Shown piece after piece: positions 16,335-25,071 of a stretch of DNA of 64,000 nucleotides. Within the stretch, counting starts at the first letter, position 1; the number at the start of each line of letters is the position of its first letter. A program made the translations under genes and the position numbers. The DNA lies in contig NZ_MSDF01000028.1 of the NCBI RefSeq assembly GCF_002022275.1, positions 1 to 64,000 on the forward strand, written 5' to 3'. The DNA comes from Pseudomonas fluorescens. GTDB taxonomy: Bacteria; Pseudomonadota; Gammaproteobacteria; Pseudomonadales; Pseudomonadaceae. The notes beneath the pieces were generated by a model that had not been told where the DNA came from, searched no databases, and saw nothing but the letters and a program-made list of their open reading frames with translations.

Positions 16335-17378
16335 TCAAGATTTCGGCGCTTTACGCACCGGAAACGGAAAGTAAAAGAACCGCAAAAACGCCACCCGCTT
16401 GATCACTTCCCCGATCAACAACGGCACCACCACCGCCACCACCAAACCCACACACGCCGCCAGGAAGGGATGCAGCCCCAGGCGCTCCATCAGGTCAAAG
16501 GTCTTGTGCTGAATCTCGCCATGGAAAATCAACAGGATCAGCGTGGACTGGCCGATATAGGTCATCGCCCGCGTCACCACAGCCGACACCATCAGCACCT
16601 TCGCCAGGGCCCAGCAGGCGTATACGCCAATCACCGCCAGCAGGCTGGTCCACAACCAGTGGTCGTAGCGCCGTTGCGCGAGGTCCATGGTGTCCCAGGT
16701 CGGGATGAACACGGCGGCAAATAACAGCACCGAAATCAACAAGGTCAGCCAGGAGCCTGCGTGCGTGCGCAGCCAGTCGCGCAGCAGGTAGCCGACAACG
16801 AAGTACATGCTGCTGATCAGCGTGATGTCCAGGCTGAACGGCAGCCCCGGCAGCACCCAGTTCTGCCCGCCGAACGTCACCGGCAACTGCCAGAACAGCG
16901 GCAGCATCCAGATGCCGATTAACAGTTGTACCGCCATCAGCAGGCCGCTCGCCCACAGCGGCAATTTCAGTCGCTGGATCAACCGCAGCATCACCCAACT
17001 GAACAGAATCGACACCCAGAAGTGCGGTAAAAACCACATCGCCTGCCACGGAATCGTGTCTACGGAGGCATACAGCACACCGCCGATATCCGGCAGCAGC
17101 GGTTGCCCGCGCAGTACGGCACGCACGATCACATACAGCAGCATGGTGAAGAAAAACGGCTTGAGCAGGCCATCGGCCTTGCGTATCGCCATCTCCACAA
17201 ACGGCTGCTCGGGTTTGAAAAACACCCCGGACAAAAAGAAGAACAACGGCAAGATGAACGACGCCAGGATAGGGTACATCAGGTCCGGGGACGTAGCGAC
17301 GAACCAACTGTGGGCATACACGATCACGAGGATGCCGATGCCCCTGGCGATATCCATTTGAATCCAACGATGTTTCAC
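16335..17378 (-). CDS. pslL: Psl acyltransferase family 3 membrane protein
   Basis: 347-aa integral membrane protein with about ten hydrophobic helices and the acyltransferase-3 pattern: RGIGILVIVYAHSW near the N-terminus with the key His, then LPLFFFLSGVFF and WFLPHFWVSILFSWVML. Such enzymes add acyl groups to sugars as they cross the inner membrane. It is the last gene of the psl operon here, 22 bases after pslK, as in P. aeruginosa where pslL follows pslK. The acyl donor and the modified sugar are unknown. No pslM, N or O follow; the operon ends at the REPIN. Confidence 0.87.
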   Translation of the reverse strand: MKHRWIQMDIARGIGILVIVYAHSWFVATSPDLMYPILASFILPLFFFLSGVFFKPEQPFVEMAIRKADGLLKPFFFTMLLYVIVRAVLRGQPLLPDIGGVLYASVDTIPWQAMWFLPHFWVSILFSWVMLRLIQRLKLPLWASGLLMAVQLLIGIWMLPLFWQLPVTFGGQNWVLPGLPFSLDITLISSMYFVVGYLLRDWLRTHAGSWLTLLISVLLFAAVFIPTWDTMDLAQRRYDHWLWTSLLAVIGVYACWALAKVLMVSAVVTRAMTYIGQSTLILLIFHGEIQHKTFDLMERLGLHPFLAACVGLVVAVVVPLLIGEVIKRVAFLRFFYFPFPVRKAPKS

Positions 17379-17400
17379 CTGATCACCCTCGCTTGCCCAT

Positions 17401-18810
17401 TCATACCTTGCGCCACGGCTTCAACCACAGCCCCATGCCCAGTAACACCCCGGCGCCTGCCAGGGTGCTCAACCCCAGTTGCAGCCACACACCGTCAATC
17501 CGAAACAGCCCCAGCGCCGCCAACCCCATCACCAGCGCGCTGAGTGCCCAGTGCCGCGCCCAAGGCAGGGCGCCAAGCAATGCCTGGCGCTGCATCAACA
17601 GCAGCGCCGTGCAGATCACGCCCGCCAGTGCCGCCAGCGGGATTCCCGCCAGGCCGAACACGAAGGGCAGGGCGCCGAGCAGACACACGTTGACCAGGCT
17701 GCCGAGCAGCTCACAGCGCAAGGGCTGGCGCGTATCGCCGGCGGCGTAGGCGTAACGCGCGAGCAAGGCGTTCCATGCGCCAAACACCAACGGCACGGCG
17801 AACCACGCCAGCAGCAACGGCAACGGCGAATCCGCCGATTGTTTGGGCAGCAGCAACGCCACCAGGCTTGGCGCCGCCGCCACAAGGCCAACACCGGCAG
17901 GCAGGGTCAGCACGCTGGCAGTTTCCAGGCCGCGTTTGAGCAGAGCCAGGCGTTCATCGCCCTGGCGGCGGCTCATCATGCCCAGCAGCACCTGGTTGAG
18001 GCTCATCAATGCAATCAGCGGCAGGTTCATCAGCTTACGAGCGAGGTTGACCCAGGTCACCGCGCCTTCGCCCAGCAGCGAGGCCACCAGCCGCTCGATC
18101 AAGGCCAACCCTTGGCTGGCGCCATTGCTCAGCAACAGCGGGCCGATGCGTTGGCCCAGTTCGCGCAGGGGCGCGAAACGCAGTTGCCAGCGCCACGGCC
18201 GCCAGCCCTGACCCCAAATCGATGGCAGTAACGCCAGCGGCATCAACAGGCTGCCGGCCAGGCACGCCAACGCCAGGGCATGCGGTTGCGTGGCAGTGCC
18301 CGCCAGCGCGAGGTAGGTCACCGGCGGCAGGTTGAACAGCAGCGAGCCCAGCCCCGCCAGCACAAAACGTTCACTGGCCTGCAACGGAATACTGAACAGC
18401 GCATGCAGCATCAAGCCCGGCACGCACCACGCGACGATCTGCAAATTACTTGCGGCCAACGCCGTGGCGCTGGCAGCCAAGCCGGGGCCGAGCAGTTGCA
18501 CCAGCCACGGCGCCAGCAGGCTCAGCAACAGGCTGGTTACCAGGGCGATCAGCATCAGGGCCGGAAACAACACCGCCAGCCAGTCCAGCCGCGCGCCGTC
18601 CTTGCGTTGCAGGTACAACGGCAACGCGGCGGCACTCAACACGCCGCCGGCCAGTGACATGCGCAAGGCTTCAGGCAAAAACAGCGCGATCAGGAATGCA
18701 TCACTGCGCTCCCCGGCGCCCCACGCCGCCACCAGCAGCCATTCGCGGGCGAACCCCAGGCACAGGCCGAGCAGAGTCGCCAGGGTCAGCCACGCGGCGG
18801 AACCCAGCAT
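17401..18810 (-). CDS. pslK: Psl lipid-linked repeat-unit flippase (MurJ/Wzx-like)
   Basis: 469-aa polytopic membrane protein of the MATE/MOP superfamily, MurJ/MviN branch: GFAREWLLVAAWGAGERSDA near the N-terminus, and paired helices throughout (about 13 hydrophobic segments). In the psl pathway it is the expected flippase that moves the undecaprenyl-linked repeat unit to the periplasmic face. It starts two bases after the pslJ stop. The MurJ family also includes the lipid II flippase, but its position inside psl and the lack of cell-wall neighbours favour the polysaccharide role. Confidence 0.88.
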   Translation of the reverse strand: MLGSAAWLTLATLLGLCLGFAREWLLVAAWGAGERSDAFLIALFLPEALRMSLAGGVLSAAALPLYLQRKDGARLDWLAVLFPALMLIALVTSLLLSLLAPWLVQLLGPGLAASATALAASNLQIVAWCVPGLMLHALFSIPLQASERFVLAGLGSLLFNLPPVTYLALAGTATQPHALALACLAGSLLMPLALLPSIWGQGWRPWRWQLRFAPLRELGQRIGPLLLSNGASQGLALIERLVASLLGEGAVTWVNLARKLMNLPLIALMSLNQVLLGMMSRRQGDERLALLKRGLETASVLTLPAGVGLVAAAPSLVALLLPKQSADSPLPLLLAWFAVPLVFGAWNALLARYAYAAGDTRQPLRCELLGSLVNVCLLGALPFVFGLAGIPLAALAGVICTALLLMQRQALLGALPWARHWALSALVMGLAALGLFRIDGVWLQLGLSTLAGAGVLLGMGLWLKPWRKV

Positions 18811-18812
18811 GA

Positions 18813-20246
18813 CTAAGGCCGCGCGCCGTCAAAGATCGGCTTGCGAAAAACCACCGCCTTGACGTGAGGCAGGCGCGCCGGAAACAGCCGCCGCGCCTCG
18901 AGCACATTAATGCCCACCATCAGCCAGAACAGCGCGACCATCACTACGGCAAAGCTGAAGTAGTGGTCAAACAACCCACTGACCAGCGCCGCGAGAATCC
19001 CGGCGGTGCTGCCCAGCCACAAGGCGTTGTCCTTGGTCAGGCGGATCGGGCCTTTCTCCGGGCGCGCCTCGCGCCACCAGCGTACCGTCACGGCCACAAA
19101 CAACAGCATGCCGACGATCCCGGTTTTGTAGATGAAGTTCAGCCACAGGTTGGAAATCCCCAGCAGCTGCGTGCCCGGCACCGGCGGGTCGACTTTGAAA
19201 CCGATGCCGAACGGGTAGGCGGCCACGGCCTGCGGGAACATGCGGTACTCATCAAAACGCACTTCGGTACTGGCGTTACTCGACGAGAAAATTGTCGCCA
19301 GCCGGTCCTGCAACGGTGGATAAGCCATCACCAGCGCTACGGTCAGCGCCGCGCCGATCATCAGCAAACGCCCGGTATACGGCACGCGGCGCGTGGCCAT
19401 CCACATCAGCACCAGTGCCAGGCTGACCATCGCACCACGGCTACTGGCCAACAGCAACGCGGCCGCGCCGAGGCACGCCACGCCCAGGCCCAGCGCGCGT
19501 TTCCAGCCTTGCTCGGTCATACCAAAGCAAAATGCCAACGGCAGCAGCAACGCCATGATCCCGCCGATGGCATTCGGGTGCATCCACGGCGAACCCATGC
19601 GCGAGGACATCGCCTCAAGGCTGAATTTAAGCATGTCGAAGTTGCCGTAATTGAACACCGCCAGAATCGGCGCAATGCCCGCCCCGGAGCGCGTGCGCAC
19701 AAACACGGCGATCGACAGCACCAGCATCGCCAGGGTGCCCAGCAACAGGGCGATCACCAGGGATTCGCGGTGCTTGTAGTCAGTCAGCAATTTAGCGCCA
19801 AGGAACACGGCCGACAGGCTCAACAGCCAACGCAGCCAGTTGGCCACGCCGCTGGTGTCGGCGTGAATAGTCACCTGGCCGACGATAAACGGGAACACAC
19901 TGAACAGCATCAGCCACAGCAGCATCTGGTCGGTGGGTCGGCGTGCCAGGCGCGGCGCATCCGGCAGGCGTGCGAGGAAGTGGTGCCACAGCACTGCGCC
20001 CCAGGTCAGCGCCAGAATGGCCTCGCTCACGGTACTGCGAATGCCCAGGTTGACGGTCGAGTAGGGCATGAAGGTGGCGACCAGCGCGAACAGCAACAAA
20101 CCCCAGAATGGAAAGCGCAGGATGGTTACTGCGCCGGCAAGGCCGATCACGGCCAAAAAGGCCTTGGCCGGTGACAGCAACAAGGCCAGAGCACCAAACA
20201 ACAGGCCGAAGAGGACGGCAACGAGGCTGGCCAGGGAAAATCTCAT
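18813..20246 (-). CDS. pslJ: Psl O-antigen-ligase/polymerase-like membrane protein
   Basis: 477-aa inner-membrane protein with about ten to twelve hydrophobic helices and a periplasmic loop in the second half, the profile of the Wzy_C/O-antigen ligase family (segment SMAFGGSRGAMVSLAL-like: LLASSRGAMVSLALVLMW). It is the probable Wzy-type polymerase joining Psl repeat units. Its ATG overlaps the pslI stop codon (ATGA), implying coupled translation. The assignment rests on family plus its exact place between pslI and pslK. Confidence 0.87.
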   Translation of the reverse strand: MRFSLASLVAVLFGLLFGALALLLSPAKAFLAVIGLAGAVTILRFPFWGLLLFALVATFMPYSTVNLGIRSTVSEAILALTWGAVLWHHFLARLPDAPRLARRPTDQMLLWLMLFSVFPFIVGQVTIHADTSGVANWLRWLLSLSAVFLGAKLLTDYKHRESLVIALLLGTLAMLVLSIAVFVRTRSGAGIAPILAVFNYGNFDMLKFSLEAMSSRMGSPWMHPNAIGGIMALLLPLAFCFGMTEQGWKRALGLGVACLGAAALLLASSRGAMVSLALVLMWMATRRVPYTGRLLMIGAALTVALVMAYPPLQDRLATIFSSSNASTEVRFDEYRMFPQAVAAYPFGIGFKVDPPVPGTQLLGISNLWLNFIYKTGIVGMLLFVAVTVRWWREARPEKGPIRLTKDNALWLGSTAGILAALVSGLFDHYFSFAVVMVALFWLMVGINVLEARRLFPARLPHVKAVVFRKPIFDGARP

Positions 20247-21346
20247 GTCAATTCCTCGATCAGTTCTGCCAGGCGCTGGCGATAGGCGTGTCTGTTAAAG
20301 CGTTCCGCCCACTGCCGGCAATGTTCGGCGGATTCTTCAGCGCTGCGCTCACCCAACCCCAGCATCAACTTAACCAATGCCGGGCCATCGGTGGGTGAAA
20401 AACGCGGTGCCGGTGGTGGGGTGATTTCGTCCAGCGAGGTGCCGCTGGCGACTGCAACCGGGGTGCCGACGCTTAACGCTTCGATCACCGGCAAGCCAAA
20501 CCCTTCGGCATAGGACGGCTGCCACAGGCGTAATGCCTGACGGTACAGCCCGTGCAGCTCGGCGTCCGACACCCCACTCAGTGCGCGAATGCCCGGCAGG
20601 TTGCGCTGGGCCTCGGGCAAATGCTCAAGGCTGCCGACCAGCACCAACTCCGGCACATCAGGCGACTGAAGCCGCGCCTGCTGCCAGGCGTCCACCAGGA
20701 ACGGTATGTTCTTGCGCAATTCCCGGGTGCCTACCAGCAACCAGTAACGCTCGGGCAACTGGCGCGCCGTGAGGTCTGCTGCCAGCCCGACAAAACCGTC
20801 GACCTGATTGGGCAGCACGCGAACCTTGCCCGCGGCTTTGGGAAACAGCCGCACGGTTTCATCAGCGCTGTATTGCGAAGGTGTCCACACGCGGTCGGCG
20901 CTGTGCACCGCCCAGGCAATCGACAAGCGATCGCTGGTCTTGTAGACCAGCGCTTTCAGGCGGTTGGCGTGGTAGTTGTTCAAGGTGATCTGAAACAAAT
21001 CATGCAACAGCACAACGGTGCGCAACCCTTTGGGTTTGGGGGGCAGCGGCAGGCCCATATTGAAGGTGCTGATGTAGAGGTCGATGTGCTGCTCACGCAA
21101 CGCGTGTGGCAAAAAACCGGCCTCAAAGCGCAGGCGATTCTGCGGTTGATGCATGGCCGTTTTCGCGCAACCCCAGGCCGGGCAGTGCGCCTGCAGACGG
21201 GTTTCATCGCCCAGCGGCGCCACGGTAAAACGCTCAAGCTCGATGCCCGGCAAGCCGCGCAGGGCATCTTCGAGGGCGTACACCTGGCGGCTGATCCCCG
21301 AATGCGGCGAGGTGCCGACGGTGCGGTAATCCAGGCCTACACGCAT
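20243..21346 (-). CDS. pslI: Psl glycosyltransferase family 4
   Basis: 367-aa GT4 (GT-B fold) glycosyltransferase. The N-terminal half has the acceptor-side segment MRVGLDYRTVGTSPHSGISR and FNMGLPLPPK. The C-terminal half has the nucleotide-sugar signature LWQPSYAEGFGLPVIEALSV (E-x7-E type) and GTPVAVASGTSLDEI. It adds one sugar, probably mannose from GDP-mannose, to the growing lipid-linked repeat at the cytoplasmic face. It overlaps pslH by 10 bases and pslJ by 4. Confidence 0.9.
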   Translation of the reverse strand: MRVGLDYRTVGTSPHSGISRQVYALEDALRGLPGIELERFTVAPLGDETRLQAHCPAWGCAKTAMHQPQNRLRFEAGFLPHALREQHIDLYISTFNMGLPLPPKPKGLRTVVLLHDLFQITLNNYHANRLKALVYKTSDRLSIAWAVHSADRVWTPSQYSADETVRLFPKAAGKVRVLPNQVDGFVGLAADLTARQLPERYWLLVGTRELRKNIPFLVDAWQQARLQSPDVPELVLVGSLEHLPEAQRNLPGIRALSGVSDAELHGLYRQALRLWQPSYAEGFGLPVIEALSVGTPVAVASGTSLDEITPPPAPRFSPTDGPALVKLMLGLGERSAEESAEHCRQWAERFNRHAYRQRLAELIEELT

Positions 21347-22554
21347 GCGGGCTCCTTCTGATTGAGCGGTGCCAGCGTCGCGTACACCTGTTCCAGCTGG
21401 CTGGCGGCGACGCTCCAGTCATGGGCGCGCCGCACATAGGCGCGGCCCGCTTCGCCCATGGGCGCGGCAGCTTCGGGAAATTGCAGCAGGCGCACCACGG
21501 CGTCCGCCAGGCTGGAGGCGCTTTGGCCGCCCAGATAGTCCAGGCCCTCGACCAGGTCCAGGCCAGAGACGCCTTGCTCGGTACTCGCCAGTGGCAGGCC
21601 GGCGGCCAGGGCTTCCAACACTTTGAGTTTAGAGCCGCCGCCGTGACGCAACGGCGCGAGGAATACCGAGCAGCTCGATTGCAGGGTCAGCAGGTTCGGT
21701 ACAAAGCCTTGCCATTCGATGCGCGGGTCTTTCCAGCGCTCGCGCCAACTGCCCGGCATGCCAAACCCGCACACGCTCATGCGCGCATCGGGGCAGCGCT
21801 CCCAGACCTTGGGCAGAATTTCATCCAGGGCCCACTCGATGGCGTCCACGTTGGGCGCGTATTCATAGTTGCCCAGAAACAGCACGCGGCGAGTCGAGGG
21901 GTCTGGGTGGGCAGCGGCGAAGTGATCGCAATCCACGCCATTGACCACCACCGACACCGGTTTGCCGGCGATCTTTTCCAGCACCTGGGCGTCACTGTCG
22001 GTCACCGCGACCACCTGCGTGGCCTGGCGCATCACGCGGTGTTCCCAGCGGCTGTAGCGCCACTGATCGTAGCGAATAAACGGCAGTGCCCAGCGCGGCA
22101 GACGGTCGTAAGTCGCGGCGCCCAGCGCCGATTCAACGTTATGTTCGGTCAGCACAAAAGGCTGGGACTTGCGTGCCAGGGCATCTTCATACGGCTGGAA
22201 CGTGTAAGTGTGCTCGATTTGCACCACGTCCCACTGCTCGTTGAGCAACCTGTTGAAGGTGTCTTGCAACCCGCCCGACAGGCCATTCACGCTGGCCAGC
22301 AGCGGGTAGGGCGCAAACAGCCCGGCCACCAGGGTTTTCAGGCTGCGCAGCGGGCGGCGTGGCAGGATGATCAAGTGTTCGAGAAAAGCTTCCAGCACCT
22401 GGCGATCGGTCAGCGACACCGGGTGTTTGTCATGCAGCAGCAAGGTGATGCGGTGCCCACGTGCGGCGAGGCTGCGCAGCAAATGGAACTGGCGCGTCTT
22501 GCCGCCGCTGGTGGCAGGCCAGGGCGAATAGGGCAGGATCCATAAAATGCGCAT
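21337..22554 (-). CDS. pslH: Psl glycosyltransferase family 4
   Basis: 405-aa GT4 glycosyltransferase. It opens MRILWILPYSPWPATSGGKT, the Gly-rich acceptor loop, and has VLTEHNVESALGAATYDRLP, GVDCDHFAAAHPDPS at the hinge, and the donor-site segment FLAPLRHGGGSKLKVLEALA in the C-terminal Rossmann domain. The role in Psl repeat assembly is inferred from position and family. I took the Met at 22554; another at 22572 lies inside the end of pslG and would add six residues. It overlaps pslI at its 3' end. Confidence 0.88.
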   Translation of the reverse strand: MRILWILPYSPWPATSGGKTRQFHLLRSLAARGHRITLLLHDKHPVSLTDRQVLEAFLEHLIILPRRPLRSLKTLVAGLFAPYPLLASVNGLSGGLQDTFNRLLNEQWDVVQIEHTYTFQPYEDALARKSQPFVLTEHNVESALGAATYDRLPRWALPFIRYDQWRYSRWEHRVMRQATQVVAVTDSDAQVLEKIAGKPVSVVVNGVDCDHFAAAHPDPSTRRVLFLGNYEYAPNVDAIEWALDEILPKVWERCPDARMSVCGFGMPGSWRERWKDPRIEWQGFVPNLLTLQSSCSVFLAPLRHGGGSKLKVLEALAAGLPLASTEQGVSGLDLVEGLDYLGGQSASSLADAVVRLLQFPEAAAPMGEAGRAYVRRAHDWSVAASQLEQVYATLAPLNQKEPACV

Positions 22555-22562
22555 GGCGGGCT

Positions 22563-23891
22563 CTAATCCCATAGCAGAATTTGCAGGTTCGGCTTGACCG
22601 GCACAGTCAAGCCGTTGGTGCCGCTCACCGGTGTTTGCGTGCCGCGCAGCGGGTCGTACAGGGTGGCGCTGGCAAGGGAAGGCAAATGCGCGTTACCGCC
22701 CTGGGCCGACCAGAAAAACCACAGCTTGTGGCCGTCTGCGCGGGTCCAGCCGATGCTGAACAGGCCGTCGGGCAATTGGTCGGCGGTGGGCGGGTCGCCG
22801 GGTGTGAGTTGCGGGCCGCTGACGTCGAGGAAATTCTTCAGCGCGGTGTAGGACGGCTTGGGGTTGGCGTCGATATCGAGCAAGCCGTAGGACTGGTCAC
22901 GCACGCTGGCGCGCTGGTCGAGGTCGCTCAAGGTGAACAGGAAGATCTTGTCGTAATCCATCGCGCTCATCAGCGCCACGCGGCGCACGATGTAATCGGC
23001 CTGGCTTTGCTGAGTGATGATGTCCTGAGCGTCTTTGGGCCCGGGGTAGGTTGACCAGCCCCACTCGGTGCTCCACAGCGTTTGCACACCGGCGTTGCGC
23101 AGCGCCTGGTTGAGCGCGGTGGTCTTGGCGATAAAGTCGAGGTTGGCCGGGTCATTGCCTTCGGGCAATTGGGTGTAGGGGTGGTAGGAAATCGTGGTGT
23201 TGAGGCTGGCCACGCCGAGGGCGCCCAACGCATCGAACATGGTCTGGCCGTTGGGCATTTCACTGAAAAACGCCATGCCCGCCGCCACCACCGGCTTGCT
23301 CGGGTTCACCGCGCGCAAGGCATTGGCGGTGGCGGTCAACAGGGTTGCGAAACCGGCGGGGTCGGCTACCGGGCGCCAGAAGCCGAGCAAATTGGGTTCG
23401 TTCCACACCTGCCACGCATCCACGCTGGGGTAGCGCTGAGACAACAACGCCATGCGGTTTGCGAACAGGTTCGGGTCTTGCGGTGGGTACTGATCCTGAT
23501 ACGGCGCTCCCGCCGGCGCAGTGGTGGCGAACGGCGCCGAACCCACCAGATAGAAAACGGATTTGAGCTGATTGGTTTGCAAGTTGCCGACCAACTGATC
23601 CAGGGTTGCGATCTGGTATTGGCCCTGCACAGGCTCCAGCTGGTCCCAGTGCAAATCCAGGCGTACCCACTCAAGGCCCAGCGCTTTGAGTTTGTCGATC
23701 TGCTTTTGATACAGCGTGGGGCTGAACCACATGAACTGCGCGTTCACTCCGAGGAAATCCTTCCACACCACGACCTTGTTGCCCTTGAGCACATGGTTCT
23801 CGGCGTCGGCCTGGCGGCCCCACAGAAACGCGGTCAGGCCCAGGGCGGCGACCACCGCGAGAGTGGCAATGTAGGTGCGTTTACGCGCCAT
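22563..23891 (-). CDS. pslG: Psl endoglycosidase, glycoside hydrolase family 39
   Basis: 442-aa glycosidase with an N-terminal membrane anchor/signal (about 7-25) and a GH39-type TIM barrel. The acid/base Glu165 (WQVWNEPNLLGFW) and nucleophile Glu276 (WSTEWGWSTYPG) fall at exactly the residue numbers reported for P. aeruginosa PslG, and long stretches look nearly identical (LSQRYPSVDAWQVWNEPN, FLFTLSDLDQRASVRDQ). PslG trims Psl in the periplasm during export and can disperse biofilm when supplied from outside. I chose the Met at 23891, with GGAG upstream; the gene overlaps pslF by 11 bases. Confidence 0.96.
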   Translation of the reverse strand: MARKRTYIATLAVVAALGLTAFLWGRQADAENHVLKGNKVVVWKDFLGVNAQFMWFSPTLYQKQIDKLKALGLEWVRLDLHWDQLEPVQGQYQIATLDQLVGNLQTNQLKSVFYLVGSAPFATTAPAGAPYQDQYPPQDPNLFANRMALLSQRYPSVDAWQVWNEPNLLGFWRPVADPAGFATLLTATANALRAVNPSKPVVAAGMAFFSEMPNGQTMFDALGALGVASLNTTISYHPYTQLPEGNDPANLDFIAKTTALNQALRNAGVQTLWSTEWGWSTYPGPKDAQDIITQQSQADYIVRRVALMSAMDYDKIFLFTLSDLDQRASVRDQSYGLLDIDANPKPSYTALKNFLDVSGPQLTPGDPPTADQLPDGLFSIGWTRADGHKLWFFWSAQGGNAHLPSLASATLYDPLRGTQTPVSGTNGLTVPVKPNLQILLWD

Positions 23892-25071
23892 AAGGAGCTC
23901 CTGCAATCGCCTGCTCAAAGAGCTGCTTGAATTTTTGCGCAGTCAGCGGCCACAGGCGTTCACGGCCAATTTCACCGGCGCGTTCGGCCCAATCCCGGGC
24001 CAATGAGGGCGTGCGTGCCAGGCGCAACAGTTGCTCGCTCAATGCGTTCACGTCGCCTTCGGGGTAGATCGCGCCGTTGCCGCTGGCGACCTCTTCGGCA
24101 AACGCCCGCGCATTGGAGGTAATCGCGCCGCGACCGCACGCGGTAGCCCAGGACAGGGCGCCACTGGTGCCGCGCTGGCGCCCCAGCAAACCGAGTTTTT
24201 TCGATTCACGATACGGCAGCACCATCACATGGTGCGCCTGGATCGTCTGGGCAATGTCGTCGGCCGGCAGGTTCAGCCGCCAGTCGATGTTGCCATCCAG
24301 GCCGAGGTTGGCGATTTGGCCTTTGAGGTCTTCCAGGTAATTACCGCCCGCGCCAAACGCCATTTCAGGGGCAGTGCCCCCGGCCAGGGTCAAGCGCACA
24401 CGGTCACGCAATTCGGGGGCTTGTTTGAAGACGGCGGCCAGGGCCTGCAACAGGTCTTCAATGCCTTTGCCACGGTAGATAAAACCGAAATACAGCAGGT
24501 GCAGGGTGTCCAGCGGCGGCAAGGGTGCCGACGCAATCGCAAGGTTGGCGTGGTTGATCACGGCCACTTTGCCCGTTGGAAGCTGCATGCGCTGGGTCAG
24601 GCAATCAGCGCCAAGGCGGGTGAGGGTGATCAGCCGCGTCAGGCTCTTGGCGACGTGGCGTTCTTCGCGCAACGTCAGCGGGTCGGCCAGCACGACGGCT
24701 GCCTGCGGCAATGGGCTGGGCAAACGTTCGAGCAGGTTCAGCGGAAACGGCAGGTGTTCGCGCCGCCACACCATACGTTCCGGGTCATGCACGGTGGCGG
24801 TCAACGGCAGGTTGGGGTAAGCCTTGCGCAATTCGCGCAGGGCCAAAAACTCCCCGAGTCGCCCGCCGCCCAGCTCGGCGTGGACCAGGTCCACGCTCTG
24901 CCAGTCAAAGCCGCTGATGGCCTGTTTGATTGCCACGCTGTTGCCTTCAACGCCAGTCAACGGTGTTGCCACCGTCACGCCCACTTGCTCCAGTGCCGAC
25001 TTGAAATGGTTCGCGTAGTCGGCGATCCCGTTTTTCTCCGGCGGCAAAGGGGCGAGCAGGGCGATGCGCAT
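23881..25071 (-). CDS. pslF: Psl glycosyltransferase family 4
   Basis: 396-aa GT4 glycosyltransferase starting MRIALLAPLPPEKNGIADYA, with the conserved glycine/Asn acceptor loop. The hinge and donor-binding half contain LLYFGFIYRGKGIEDLLQAL and a C-terminal segment ending SGNGAIYPEGDVNALSEQLL. Expected role: transfer of a sugar to the lipid-linked Psl precursor in the cytoplasm. Its ATG overlaps the TGA of pslE (TGATG), so translation is coupled. Order and family match pslF of P. aeruginosa. Confidence 0.9.
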   Translation of the reverse strand: MRIALLAPLPPEKNGIADYANHFKSALEQVGVTVATPLTGVEGNSVAIKQAISGFDWQSVDLVHAELGGGRLGEFLALRELRKAYPNLPLTATVHDPERMVWRREHLPFPLNLLERLPSPLPQAAVVLADPLTLREERHVAKSLTRLITLTRLGADCLTQRMQLPTGKVAVINHANLAIASAPLPPLDTLHLLYFGFIYRGKGIEDLLQALAAVFKQAPELRDRVRLTLAGGTAPEMAFGAGGNYLEDLKGQIANLGLDGNIDWRLNLPADDIAQTIQAHHVMVLPYRESKKLGLLGRQRGTSGALSWATACGRGAITSNARAFAEEVASGNGAIYPEGDVNALSEQLLRLARTPSLARDWAERAGEIGRERLWPLTAQKFKQLFEQAIAGAPYGA